Assembly: GCA_001986395.2 (NCBI GenBank)
Contig: MQVO02000035.1
Coordinates: forward strand, 1 to 64,000
Direction: 5' to 3'
Length of the DNA: 64,000 bases
Source of the DNA: Irpex lacteus
Lineage: Eukaryota > Basidiomycota > Agaricomycetes > Polyporales > Irpicaceae
The position numbers and the translations under genes were made by a program. The notes beneath the pieces were generated by a model that was given only the letters and a program-made list of their open reading frames with translations, was not told the DNA's origin and ran no database searches. Positions 48,701 to 60,949 of this stretch are shown piece by piece. How positions within the stretch are numbered: position 1 is the first letter of the stretch; each line of letters starts with the position of its first letter.

Positions 48701-50883
48701 CGGGGAAGCAAATGGGTGTTATCGGCAGATAATCAAACAGATAAGAAAGTGCGCTTACTCGGGTTTATCCGAGTAACTACAAAGTAAGTAGCGAATCGTA
48801 TGCAGTAAGTACTAGGACGTTATCACCGGGTACCGCTGGCGAGTGACGCTGAAGTTCTCACCCGAACCACCACGATGATCTTGCTTGTGAACAGTGTCGA
48901 ATGCTCCCAGCACTTTCCCTGATCCGAGGTGAAGAATCGTAGCGAATTCGCAATCTACTGAAGTTCTAGCAATCACATCCTCTGCGAAGGCCCGAACATA
49001 GGTTCGCAGAAGCTGCTTTGACCTGTTACAGGTAGCTCTGTGTCTAAGGGCCGGGACGAGATGTGTCCGAGCAAGGGTCTGGGCAGCGAGATGCACATGG
49101 GGCAGGTGAGCAAATACAACGACTTCTCTTTGTAGGTGGACTTACCGTTCTACTGTCCCCGAATGGATGAAGCGGGACCGGAGCCAAGATTATGCTCCGA
49201 ATGTTCGTCTCATGCCATCTTCATACCCCATTCATGTTCAGCGAGGTAGAACCGACTAGCATTCCACACCAATACAGATAGCACGATTTCTCTCTTCGCC
49301 GGTCGTAATCGTACGCCACGATCACCTTCACGGCAGATTTTATTGAAGGATACTATGGGGTGACGGGTTTTGCAAACGCGTTTGCAAAGTAGCGGCTGCA
49401 AACCGTGTAATTCGCTGTACACCTAGTCGATAGACGTGATTTTTACATTCATCGATAGCCTAGGATTTCTTCTACAATTTCCGGAGGACCTGGTATCCCA
49501 AAAGTGATAAGGGCGTTGAGAGGAACGTTTCCGGCGACGAAAGTAGAGGTTTTGCAAAACCTGTCGCTGTTCTCGTCACAGATTGATGTCTGATGGTAAC
49601 GAAAGTCACAGCGCTTCAGTGCTGTATGAAGCTGTCTGTGACGACAGGTAACGTCACTCTCATCCTCCGTTGGTCACGCATATGAAAGACTCTCGTTCGT
49701 ACATCCCCACAGCGATGCAATTTATTTTGTTTGAGTATGCATATGCAACGCTAAAAACACTACAGTCTACCTCTGAGAGTCCTAGGACGACCGCTCTATA
49801 AGATCTCTCGGATCTCGCCAGATTCTCTCTCACTTCAACCTGCAAAATCTACCGGTAGTGATCGGCTGGACGTAGAACAACACTAATATCTATAAAAACT
49901 ACACCGAAATAGACGTAAGAGCCATCTCTGTGTATGGCGCATCATACCGGTGCGGAAGAGCTCATGTCATAAATACAGGACAGCGATTTGCAAACTTTGT
50001 CGCGTTTGCAAAACCCGTCACCCCATAGTATGTCTCTTGAACAAGTGCATCTTACTTATCCTTAGATTCGGGCAATCCGGACCTCAAATAATGGAAACAG
50101 ATATTGTTCCGGTGCCCACGCCATTGGTCGGTAAGAATAGCAGTTCAGGTATGCACTCTCCCCGCTCAATATCCGAACATCGACCCATGTCATCATCGGT
50201 ACCAGTTATTGATAGAATATGTGCAGTCTACGCTTCTCTGCTATATACCTAACAACGACCGATTAATCATCCTGTCTCTTGCTCCGTTTCGCGACTACCT
50301 AGATGGTAACAATCAACATATTCGCCGCCATATGCGTCTCTTCCGTCTTCGTCTTCCTGCACTCTTTCAACCTTCTCCCGTACACAGTCCTCTACTCATC
50401 TACTCACCGTTCTCCCTCCATCCCGCTTACACGGAGCTCGCTGTATACCGCTTACCACATGCACTCCAACCGGTATTCGTGTGGTCCCATGTAGGTGAGT
50501 CTCAGGCTTGTTACCAGATAGTACCATCCATTCACATCGCTCGATCCCCAGAGCATACGAACAGTGTGTAACAGCATGTAATTGAATCCCGGACGTTCGT
50601 TCCATCAGTAGCCCGTCGTGTCTGTGGGAGATGCAGACGGTTACGCATCTCCCAGTGCGTGGTGACGTTCGTGACGGTTGCAGTCTGTCCAGGTACGGCG
50701 GCGTTTCTACGTGCACACACGCACCGGTGAGTCGGCTATATTCTATTTCGACTCCTGTACTTAAGCAGGGACAGATTGCGAGAGCCAGATGTTCTATAAC
50801 CCAGATCCCTTCGACCAGCTTCGACTCATCGACGCTGTGCGAGGCTCTTGAGTCTCACACTCACCCGGGTTCATCAACCGAAC
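48701..50883. other. Spacer containing a MITE
   Basis: Outside the MITE (49353-50028) no gene is called. A minus frame at 48812-49090 (HLAAQTLARTHLVPAL, VDCEFATILHLGSGKVLG) reads smoothly but has no ATG, no partner exons and no family I know. 50030-50880 is the upstream region of the S41-type gene. Confidence 0.5.
49353..50028. mobile_element. MITE with 28-bp perfect terminal inverted repeats and TA target duplication
   Basis: Both ends start CTATGGGGTGACGGGT and continue identical for 28 bp (49353-49380 and the reverse complement of 50001-50028). They are flanked by TA on each side (49351-49352, 50029-50030). The 676-bp interior has no transposase. It carries several TTTGCAAA palindromes and GTCGCTG or CTGTGACG words near the ends. 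TA duplication and short length fit a Tc1/mariner-type non-autonomous element. The superfamily is inferred only from the TA. Confidence 0.85.
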
Positions 50884-53859
50884 ATGTCGACAACGAGCAT
50901 ACGGCGTCTTTTTACCTCGATCGCTCTTCTATCTGCGCTCGTCAGCTACGTCAATGCTGCAGATCCCTGTGCAGCGATTGCAGGCCAGCAGTTCGTCGTA
51001 CCCAACAAGGCTTTGGCATGCCTCAAGTCATTCCCTTTCAACGAGACCTTGAAGCAGAACGTCCTCACAAATGTCGCTCGCGTCTTCGATTTCTACACGT
51101 TCGAAGACTTCTATCTCAACTCTCCTCCACCATTCCAGGATTCGACGACCAATATTAGAGCTGACATTGCGAAGATCAACGCTACTACGTACGCGGTGAG
51201 TGGAAATCCAGGCTGGTATTGCGCTTCGTCGGGCTGATCGGGGTTGGACATCTTAGACGGACTACGACTTCAACCGAGCAGTCTATAACTTTACCACTCA
51301 ACTCAATGATGGGCACACGCGTGAGTCTGTCCTCGCCATCATTTCTACTACTCCTTGCTAACACATATCTTCAGGTTACTTCCCCAACTGCTACAATACC
51401 TTCCAAAACCTCCTTCCCACTCCCCTTGTAGCCTTCACCCTCGACCCCAGCGCAAAAGACGGCACCCAATCCGTCTTCATCGCACCAGACTCAACCTCCC
51501 TCATCCCCCTCATCGGTTCCGCGTTCACATCCTTCTTCTCCTCCACAGGACCTTCCCCGTTTAACTGGCAACGTCTCGCCGGTGCACGCGTCCTCTCCAT
51601 CAACGGCTTAGACCCCTTTGCCTACGCCGACCTCATCGCTGACACCGAGAGTGGTAACTTCCTCGACCATGGTGTCAGAGTCAACAGCGCATTTGGCAGT
51701 TACAGGATCAGCGGCACAGATTTCTCGCAGCGGTTTGGTGATATCTCGGGACCTGCGTTCCCGGACAGGGATTCGTTAACGTTGCAAGTCATCCCTGCGA
51801 ACGGGACGAAGGCAGAGACGGTGGTGGTGCCATACACCGCAAATTATTTGGGCGCGCCGTTCACTGACTCTGCATCTTTGTGAGTGTCACTTTTGTATAT
51901 TTCGCTACATGTACTGATCTGCTCTCGGATTACCCTTTGTCTTGAAGCTGGGCGGCCAATTGTGCAGCTACGTCCCTGACGAATGGCGTTGATAACAAGG
52001 GAAGCGGTGTAACAGGCCTCACAGTATCCAAGAAGCACCGCGCTCGCGCGAACGTTATCGATGTCGCACCCAAGACCGCTGTGGGCCTTCCGGATCCATT
52101 CCTCCCTACATTACCTGCTCAGCCGGGAAGTACTGGTGTGATCAAATCGTTTATTTTGCCAGGAAATAAGACCGGTGTAGTGAGTACTGTCGTATTTAAC
52201 GTTTGAAGCGAACAGAATGATGACTGACGGTTGCGTAGCTGTTTATTGGGTCGTTTGAGGGCGACTTCGTACAGTTCCAGACGGATACCGATGCTGCCAT
52301 CAAGGCGTTCCAGGCATCCGGAGTAACGAGGTTGCTCATCGACCTCACGAATAATGGAGGTAAGTATGAATTCGGATAAGCTCGCTTTCTTTGGCGTGCT
52401 AACGATGCATGTATAGGTGGTTTCGTGTGCCTGGGACAATTCTTGCATCAATACCTCGCCGGTGAGTGGTTGACATCGTTGCCTACAGCGTATACGGTAC
52501 CTTGTCTGACAGGATTGCGCTGATATAGGCACAAGAATCGGCAATCCGTAAGCTTACCGTGTCAAACATGTCGTATACGCTACTTACACCAACGTCGTAT
52601 ACAGTGGCTTCCAGTCGACGAATCGGGCGAACCCTCTGGCACAGAAGATCGTCGCAGCTGATATTGCTCTTGGTCTCAACGACAACTTCGCATTCTACAC
52701 GGCTGATAACTGTATGCCGTTCTCCCTGGTATCTCATTGACTGGTACTCATGACCCGTTCTATGATGCACGCAGTCGCGTTCCTGAACAACACCCAGATG
52801 CCCGCTTCGCACAACTATATTACTCCTAGCGTGGCGTTCAGAGTGAACGGAACGGGTGTGACCGACCAGACTTCCCAGCGGTTCCTGGTACGTCGTACTG
52901 TTATTCCACATATGTGATGCCTCTGAAATTCCACTGTGTGCAGGATACATGTGACGAGGGCTTCAGCGTGCAGCCTCCTGCTACGCCACCTTTTAACCTC
53001 AGGTATGAGTCTTTCAATCCGCTGTTTCTACAACTGCTCACCGCCGTTGAATGATAGTAACGTCGCCATTGGTAAGTGGTTCACATCAATACTTGTGTAT
53101 TCTCATTCATTGAACAAATGCAGTGAGCAACGGGAACTGCGCGTCCACCTGCGCAATGTTCAGCACTCTTATGTTCGAACGCCACCAAACAAAGATCGCC
53201 ATTTTCGGTGGTAAGCCCGGTGAGAAGGTACAGTACAAGGGGATGGCAGGAAACCAGGTGCTCGAGTGGGCCGATCTTGACTCGGAGATCAAGACTGCTG
53301 GTGTCAAGAGCGTGAGTCCCGCTCAGTGTATTGTTCGATCTAGAGGCTTACTGTGGTTATTTCGTCGTAGGATCCCTTGGCTCCACCCGACTTGTGAGTA
53401 TTCGCGTCTGCATTGATGCTTGTGTGGCTCTTCTGACGGGACTCAATCTTGAAGGCTTGTCAACAGCAATATGAGGTAAGCCCTATCATGATGTCGTGCT
53501 TATGAATTCTCACTTATTTTCTTCTCGTCAGACACAACTGGAGAATCGCTTGGAGCTTCTTCAACGAGGAGAACCCAATAGGTACGTTACACAATGTCTG
53601 GTAGCCATAAACGTATCTTCTGAGACATCTCATGCAACAGAGTATCAATCTGAGCTCCCTCAGTGTAAGTCCTCTCCATCTCGGCCCAACTACGGATGCA
53701 GTAGCTGAAATAAATCTATGCAGTCCGCTTTGCGTATACCAACGATACGTACAACAACCCTCAGAAGCTATGGCTGTTCTCGTACGTGTACCGATGTTCT
53801 CTCTCTGAGCATTACTGATGTCGCCTTCCCTCAAAAGCGAGCAACAATTGTTCAAGTAA
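50884..53859 (+). CDS. Secreted S41-peptidase-like (tail-specific protease family) protein
   Basis: Eighteen exons: 50884-51195, 51257-51320, 51375-51879, 51948-52179, 52239-52359, 52417-52461, 52529-52547, 52605-52711, 52775-52887, 52944-53002, 53058-53071, 53124-53311, 53371-53393, 53455-53475, 53532-53581, 53641-53664, 53724-53781, 53838-53859. Every phase agrees, giving 658 aa. Residues 1-25 form a signal peptide (RRLFTSIALLSALVSYVNA). The body has the S41-like features ARVLSINGLDPFAYADLI (PDZ-like), TRLLIDLTNNGGGFV, and VSNGNCASTCAMFS near 531-544, where the nucleophile Ser is expected. Several Asn-X-Thr sites fit secretion. Six exons are shorter than 25 bp. The likely role is extracellular proteolysis. 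The exact substrate and the Lys/Glu partner residue are not established here. Confidence 0.85.
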
Positions 53860-54377
53860 GAGTGAGGTATCCGTGTAGAAGCTATACCTCGTCCCCGTGT
53901 GTCCGTTCTCGTGCTGTATCAGTAGTGGTTTCTTTGTAGAGGGGATGATGCACGGCCTATTATTCCACGTGTAGTGTATCCTTTCCTTGGTTGTCTCCTA
54001 TTTATTGGGTCGATGTGATACGTATACTAGCTAGATCAGTCCTCAGAGGTCAAAGGATAAGTTGAAATGCAATGACAAAGCTTTTTCTCAATGTCGTAAA
54101 GCCTTGTAGCGTGGGACGCAGCTGTAGGTCGGGAAAGTCTAATACAACCAGTAGCCTCAGAACCCCCCATCTTTCAGTACGTGTTGTACTAATTCGGCCG
54201 TACTAGCGCTATTCCTCGTCTGTATAACGTGGTTGCCCCATCCTCACCATAACATATGTGTGGTACTGTTTCATTTGATACATGAAATTTGTACTACGTA
54301 GTACACTATAGGCCATACACTGCGTAGTAAATATTCTTCGATACCACTCAGACAATGAATACGAAGCTCCATTCTAA
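53860..54377. other. Convergent spacer
   Basis: About 520 bp between the 3' ends of the S41-type gene and the oxygenase pseudogene. It contains a short TACGTAGTAC / CACTGCGTAGTA word near 54290-54330. No gene. Confidence 0.55.
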
Positions 54378-56059
54378 CTACGCCTGAACCAGCCCGCACG
54401 CAACACGGTCTGCCTGGAGCTCGTCAACAACAGAATACATGTTGAAGGCCTCCTCCAGATGAGCTCGTTCGTCAGCTTGCATTCTCGTTGTATCCACCGA
54501 GCCGTGGCTGATGCGAGCCTCTTTGCCACGGATACCATGGTCAACCCATCGAAAGAGGGCGCCTGGAGCATACAACATGAAAGACTTGCGCCTCTCTCCT
54601 TCTTGAATTGGAATATTACCGTGAGTGATGATGCTACATGGGAGGAGAATGAGTGAGCCAGGGGGGGACTCAACGATGAGCCCAAGTTCCCGTAGGATAG
54701 AATGTCCTCCCTTGATAGGATCAAACTCCCCAAGGCTGTACAATGCGCACCAGCCATGTGGTAGATTACCTGCATTACGGTGTTCCTGTGCGATTACGTG
54801 GTCGCCCATATCGAACGATGCCGTGGGCCAGATCGTATTTCGGAAAGCTGGCGTGAGCTGGGGGTCGTGAGCGTAAAGCGCTTTAAGAGTATCCCGATAA
54901 TGCACATATAACTTCGGGGCATATCCAGCCATGGCCACTAGAACGGCTCAGTGAGTGGTCAGATGATTAGCGAGATCGTGGACTGATTCGCACCTTGAGC
55001 GAATTTGACCATACGGCATAGGCTTGAGCTCAGCTTCAACGCAGAGATGGCCCCTTCATCGGTGGTGTTGTGCTTCAGGTTTCTAGGAGACTAGATGGTA
55101 TTAACGTATGTCTGAGGTTCGTTATCGCTAGGCATACCTTTTGGCCGCCACTGTGCGCGACACCAGTGGCAAAGCAGGAGAAATCACCATTTTGACTCGT
55201 AGATGCACCCGAGATGCGCTGTCCCGCTTTGCGTATATCTTGTTCCGCTGCTTGCCAGCAGGGCTCCCAGTCAGAACAGCCAACGGGTCGCCCAGCGAGA
55301 ACGCAGATTACCCTATCGCTCTTGTCAACCAGTGCCACTGGATGTCTATCATCATCTCAGTAGGACAACCGCAAAATAGAACGGGCTATACGTACTCTCC
55401 ATCCCACTGCACAACTCGCAAACCATCACTAAGGCCCTCCGCGAGAGTGGTAACATCGACTTCACGGGTTTTCTTATCCCATCTGCGGCAACGAGCTGTT
55501 CGGCAGCCACGTCCGTACGGATGATATCTGGCGTGCCATGCCTCTCTGACCAGCTGAGCCGAATGGCTGCACTTGCTTCTGAGAGTTCTTCTCGCTGACG
55601 AGCCTTCTTGTTCTTCGTACGCTGCTTCTTCGCCTCCCTCGCCCTGTCCTTCTTCCTTTTGGCCTTATCAGCAGCGATATCTGCAGCGTGTACAGGCTGG
55701 AGAGCCTTGCAAGCGGTTGAGGTTTCTTCGAGCTTTCGCTTGTTGGAAGCAGTTGGCCCCAGGGGCAGCGAATGAGCCGACTCTGAGGCAGTGAGGGGAG
55801 CCGAAGTTTGTGCAGGCCGCTCTACCTCAGTCGATAGACTACCGGAGCCTGAGGACTCGGAGCGAAGCTTGGTGTTGAGGCGTGCGAGATGACATTCTTC
55901 CCGTCTGTTTTTGTTGGCTTCGTACGCATCCGGCTCTACCACGCCAGCGTGCGCGTCGCAGTCCAGAGTGAGCTCGTGAAGTGACCGCGGGATGATGTCG
56001 ATCCTAGGAGCCTGAGCGCCGTTACCTCCCTTGGATTCGTGCATCGAGCTTGAATCCAT
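54378..56059 (-). pseudogene. TET/JBP-like 2-oxoglutarate/Fe(II) oxygenase gene, frameshifted
   Basis: Order on the minus strand: an N-terminal basic region from ATG 56059 (KRKKDRAREAKKQRTKNKK, then WSERHGTPDIIRTDVAAEQL); VTTLAEGL and LRVVQWDG; VICVLAGRP and GVAHSGGQ; NLKHNTTDEGAISALK; and the oxygenase core (GWCALYSLGEFDPIKGGHSIL, PPGSLILLPCSIITHGN, FRWVDHG), stopping at 54378. The three downstream introns join in phase. Two defects are visible. A frameshift at about 55473-55483 separates the AADG segment from TREVDVTTLAEG. The expected iron-binding HxD is EHRN (Asp to Asn). Fungal members of this family are thought to oxidise 5-methylcytosine and often travel with KDZ transposons. No such transposon is seen nearby. 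Confidence 0.75.
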
Positions 56060-57673
56060 TTGACGTACGGAAGTAGCAAGTTTGCTGACGTTTGAGGGAG
56101 TGTCTTAACCCTCTTCCTGGGATGAATCCAATGAGTTAGCCTCCAGAGCTCCGACTATAAGCGGAGCTGGCATTCCCAGTGCGACGTCGGACGACTGCAA
56201 GCCAAGTCGCAGAAGTGCCCTGTTGGGCCTTTCTTTGACATCAGGCATGTCAGCTTGCATTCTGGCTTGTACCTTCCCATGCAAGTGACAGTGGGCACGA
56301 CGCAAGCTCTTGTACAGTACGGGCACTACGCACAGAATTTGAACCCGGCCGAGCACTAGCGGCGTATTTCGACTAAGGGAGATCATCTGGGAGAGGAACT
56401 CACCGAGTCTTTGGGTTATAGCTAGGTGGTATATTCGCACTAAGAAGAGAAGCGTTGCGTTGAGTGAGCACGGTGGTGAGACGCCGCCACTAGACTTCAA
56501 GCCAAACTTGAGCTGGAGACGCGAGCGATATAAACACAATCACGTGCGATCTTAATATGCAGTATGTTTCAGTCGAGCCTATGTCAAGAAAGAGCCAGAT
56601 ACATATGAGGTTGTGCAGGAACGTACAGACGACTTGTGCGTGGTGACTTTGTGGTGACCTTAAGGCAATGAAAGCCGCAGAGCAAGCCAGTCACGGTTGG
56701 CGCCTACTGGAATTCAGGACCGGCGCCGACGACCTGGAGATGGGCTACTATCTCATTCGACAAATATCAAACGCTTCTCCCTTTCGATTGGCCATAAAGG
56801 TTCCAGCGCAGAGATAAGTAGAATCAAGTCCACGCTCAAGCATGAAGACATAAGTAGTCCCATCCTGGCTACAATGGACTACACCGTGACGGAGCTGTTC
56901 CCCTCCGAGTCATCATCATCTGCCATATCGACCACCGTCAATGTAAGCAGTGACGAGGGGTGCAATTCCATTGCATCTACACTCTATGTACTATGATACA
57001 GGAAGAGAATAATAGTTCATCACAAGGGGTTGTGTCGCGTGGGCGAGCTGGAAAGTGGGTATGAAGGTGCGTTTCACCCTCAGGCTCGGTCCTGCATGCT
57101 CCATCTCCGAACTCCTTTGGTTACGCATGTCCTCTCTAACCGCCAACAACCAGCCAGTTAAGTAGTGAAGCCTCGATATCCCGCAATACTAGTTCTCCCA
57201 ACTTCTAGAAGCTACGGATCATCGGACGTGGACATTGGCATTGATAAAGGCGTTTGGGACGGAAGTCTAGGAGGGCGTAAAGTCAACGGGAGGAGATATA
57301 GAGGCTGCATCTTTGTATGTTCTCTGATACTCTACGATGATCAGGCAATTGTTACGGGTACCATTGACTTGAGACCCGGATGTTGACACCTTTACACGCA
57401 ATGCCAGTGTTCGACTACGATATGTGTGTAGCTCTCTGCGTTCACAGTATCTATGAATGGTGGACCTGTGATGAGATCCCCCTCAATAGGCTGTTGACCC
57501 CCTAGCGTAACAATGCCTTGTACGGGTGAGTGTCAGGCAGTAAGTACTGCTCGTGCAGTTGCGACTCGATGGCGGAGGGGGTGGGGATATCGAGGATTTG
57601 GCTGCGCATTTGAGAGGGCATGAAGAGAGATAACCACACGTACGGAGTAACTTGAATTGCCCCATGTATTCAC
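56060..57673. other. Spacer with a recurrent-motif frame
   Basis: A short plus frame starting at ATG 56874 encodes SESSSSAISTTVN and then SSDEGCN before a stop at 56996. It is one of five copies of this motif in the window. A second frame at 57165-57386 (YGSSDVDIGIDKGVWDGSLGG) is unrecognised. 57540-57640 matches the flank downstream of member 2. No intact gene is supported. Confidence 0.45.
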
Positions 57674-59486
57674 TCAATACTTCTTTTTCAACTCTCGTCG
57701 GAGGATGTCGGCGCTCCAGCCCACGTCCATCGAGAAGTTCGCCCAAATGAAATCTTCGAGTTGTCGATACCAACAGAAATTAGTGCGGGACAGGCGGTTA
57801 TGTTACATGTTACGCACCGCTGGGCTCTAGTGTGACCGGATCTACGCCGACTGCTCTATGCTCCGCGTCATCCTCTGGAGGCTCTTCCTCATATGCGAGA
57901 ACCACATCAATGACTTCAGTAGCCGTGGAAAGTACTTGAACGAAAGGTTCCAAAGAATTTTCCAGGCGGTCGAATGAGTCGAACAGGAACACAATGGCTC
58001 GGATGGTGGGATGGGCCATGAGCTGATCGACCAGTGTATCGAAGTTGACAGGAAGCGTGCCATAGCTGTGCTCGTCACTAAAGATGTATGTGTGCATGCC
58101 CACCACACGTAGGGCAGAGTCCAATCGGTCCGTGGATGTCACTTCTTCCAATACAAAATGGAATGGTCCCAGTTGCATTGTTATCATCGCGTGCTCTGAG
58201 ACATCGAATGCTGAGAGAGCGTTCGGTCGAGACGTCAGTTCCCCACAATAGGCAGCAAATAAGGGGATTGATTGACCGCTGCGACGCTCACCGATTGACA
58301 CGATCGAATCTTCCTTGTCACCCCACAGCAGTGCCATGAACTTGATCATCCACACCTGCTGCTCATCGCTGAGTCGGTGCATCGGACATTGCGGGTTCAT
58401 CATAAGAGCTGTCAAAGCGAGGCGGACAGAGTCAGTGCAGACTCCCTTGACCGTAACATGCATGGAGTGCGGCTTGATCCGCCAATTAACTGTGTCGGGT
58501 GCACGGTATGGCAGTGAGGTGATCACCATCCCGGGCCCATCCCACGTGATAGTATCAAACGAAATCCAGGCAGCACGAGAAAGGTGTTTGAGGTATCTAG
58601 CAACGTGGCGGAATGAAGGAAGATGGACATTGTTAATTGTGACGCCTTTCCGCAGGAATGAGTCGGGCGGGATGATAGATGGCGGCACGCCCCAGTGGGG
58701 TGTGTCAAGTTTTGCAGGATTGAAGCCACCTGGGACGGGGCCGTCGATGAAGAGGTTGCGAAGCTTCTCTTGTATGACGGGGAGATCCAGAAGATGAATA
58801 AAGGACGTTCGACTTTTGTAGGGCTGGCAAACCCGTATTTCACGGATAAGCTGGCACACCGGTGTAAGTCTTGGACACCCTTGGGCCACGTATCTTCTGA
58901 AGATCTTGGCGTCATCGTAACACCCAATATACAGAGCTCTATCCGAGAAGATGTGTCTTCGGCAGATGTTTGCCCAGAAACGACAGACCAAAGAGCACTG
59001 TTTGAGGTCGGTCAATATGTCGTTTGGGCTTGGCTCTCCATGCCGTTTAAGATCACGGCCATCTGGCCAGTACCGCTGTGAAACACGATTCACGTTAACA
59101 TAGAACAGTATGTCGTCGAAGAGCTCTGGAGGAATGCGGGCTGCGAGCAATCTCACCGCCTACGTATTCAAGTTTGGGAAATAAGCCCTATCCATTAATA
59201 AGAACAATATACGTTGTTTGATTATATACTCGCCTCGCTTTCCGCTAATTCAGATACTGACCCTGGAGTCCAATGCCAGATTGGGTCATCCAGTAATAAT
59301 TCTGACGAATCATCTATTGTTGAGCTTGTGCACTAATCATACCAGTAATCAATACAGATGGTCAGTAAATCGACACATGCTGCTTGGTTGCGTATTCACC
59401 GTGCTTGCCAGCGTTTGGAATACAGCTTCCTCCGAGTCTGGATCCCAGTACGAGATTGGTCCAGATGTCGATGAACTTTCTATCAT
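57674..59486 (-). CDS. F-box-like protein, family member 5
   Basis: Five exons on the minus strand: 59486-59400, 59332-59234, 59159-58292, 58210-57818, 57753-57674. Phases agree, giving 508 aa, against 506 in member 2. Two short leader exons are Ser/Asp/Glu-rich. Exon 3 opens RLLAARIPPELFDDILFYVN with CSLVCRFWANICRRHIF (F-box-like) and continues FRRYVAQGCPRLTP, LPVIQEKL, NPQCPMHRLS. Exon 4 has VVGMHTY, PVNFDTLVDQ and GVDPVTLEPSG. The last exon reads FIWANFSMDVGW and ends RRELKKKY. The second intron (59233-59160) starts GC instead of GT (GCGAGT). The intron at 58291-58211 is a multiple of three without a stop, so its retention would give a longer product. Substrate unknown; SCF role inferred. 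Confidence 0.75.
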
Positions 59487-60199
59487 GGAGCTCTCGTTCT
59501 AAGGAGATCAGTAACAAACTCAAATGATCGGTAAAGTCGACGTACGCTGCTTGACTGAGCACTCATCTCGCTGTCGCTCTCTGCACACAAAACTCCTGGC
59601 AGGGATAATCCCGCAGCCGAGGAAGTGTTAGTATCCGTCGGTAATGAACTTTGCTGCATCGGTTTACTGAGAATGCTGATGGCGGTGAAAAAGAAAAGCG
59701 CAGTGGTGAAAGAAGAATAACGTTGGAGAGGCGAGGGTAAGGAACCGGCTGTGACGATTGACTTAATGTTATATGCATTGCTACTCCACTATCAACCTCG
59801 GAACGAGACTTCTTCCACATAGGAATCTGGAAATGAAAATGAAGGAATGACGCCGTCGTCGCAGGCCGTGAAATCTCACGTTTCTCAGTGACGATCTTCA
59901 GCCTGAGATAACATACCTAAGCCAATTACTCCCTGCTCGAATCATTCGACTCACCAGCAACGCCAAGGCTCCCAACTTCATTGAGGGGATACCTTCAGGC
60001 TATTACTCGATCTTCATCTCTCTTGGCTTGCACCTTCGTCCTCACAGTATGAACCGGCAAATAAGAGCGTCCCATCGATTTCCATCCGTAAGTGCAAACC
60101 AAACATCAGACATATGCCATATAGCTCTCGTAATCGCAAAACACACTCAACTTGAAACTCAGATAGATTGATCGTACCACATTCATGTGCCTCTTATCG
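59487..60199. other. Spacer between family member 5 and the POT1-like array
   Basis: 700 bp with only short frames. The upstream region of member 5 lies at 59487-59800. No gene or clear repeat. Confidence 0.5.
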
Positions 60200-60920
60200 C
60201 GGGCTACAGCCAACCTAATCTGTGAAGTCAGGTGGCTGGCGTAGTTGTGTACCGCAATGCAGTGCGATGCAAGTAAACATTTCGGCCACGCGCAAACGTC
60301 TGTGCACCCTCCCCAGCTTTCCGACGCAAAGATCCGCTGCACCACCGTATCTCTCCCATCCCCATCCCTCGACGTCGATACTGTGACCTCCCTCCACCAG
60401 TCCGCCAACCGCACGCAATACTGATTCTCTGAGGGGACAGGACGGTCCCGCCGCTGCGGAGCGTACCGTCCTCGGGGTGAAAGACGATCCAGGACCAAGC
60501 TTTGTTGGACGGACAGCTGTCCGGTAGGCGTGCGCCGCGGTGGGTTTCCGCCTACTAAATGGATGGTAGGTGTGTGTTAGTGTTCAACGTCAGATGGAGG
60601 CAAACAGGCAAATAGGCGAGAGTACGCGTCCACAGATCACGGCATCGGGCAGGTTTTCGGTCCGTTTGTCGAAGCAGGTCAACGTGAAGCTGTCGTGATC
60701 GATATTCGTGTGTTCCCTGTGGGAGAGGTTTTGGTCAGTTGAAATATTAGATCAATGATTTACGAGAGGAGGCGAGAAGAACCGGGATATCAAGTAGAAG
60801 AGGAAGTGGGGAAATAGGGAGAAGAACTCACTGGACGACGCACTGGTATTGACCGCGCCGATGGCAGCCACTACACCAATCGCGAGGGCGACTCTCCCGG
60901 GTGCTAAGGGTGCTCAGCTA
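60200..60920 (-). pseudogene. POT1-like gene unit A, broken
   Basis: Minus-strand pieces appear in the order expected for a POT1 protein: ALAIGVVAAIGAVNTS (start of the first OB fold, about 60900-60832, ending at a GTGAGT donor); NIDHDSFTLTCFDKRTENLPDA (after a CAG acceptor near 60717); SYKLG-type weakly conserved DNA near 60500; and NQYCVRLADWWREV near 60420, the link to the second OB fold. After that, GRVHRRLRVAEMFTCIAL matches the GGR-HRL...FDCTVE start of that fold. Frames change between pieces, and in-frame stops follow the FDKRT block. POT1 binds the telomeric G-strand overhang. This copy is not expected to be functional. Confidence 0.65.
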
Positions 60921-60949
60921 GTTTGCACCACGGGCCCTAACCACAAAGA

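Noticed and set aside
56105..56539. 144-codon minus frame upstream of the oxygenase pseudogene
   Set aside because: It starts at TTG, no splice pair joins it to 56059, and it shows no family feature.
57540..57673. Extra coding exon downstream of family member 5
   Set aside because: Similarity to the flank of member 2 is real, but the member 2 copy has an in-frame stop and both genes already end at a TGA, so duplicated 3' flank is the simpler reading.
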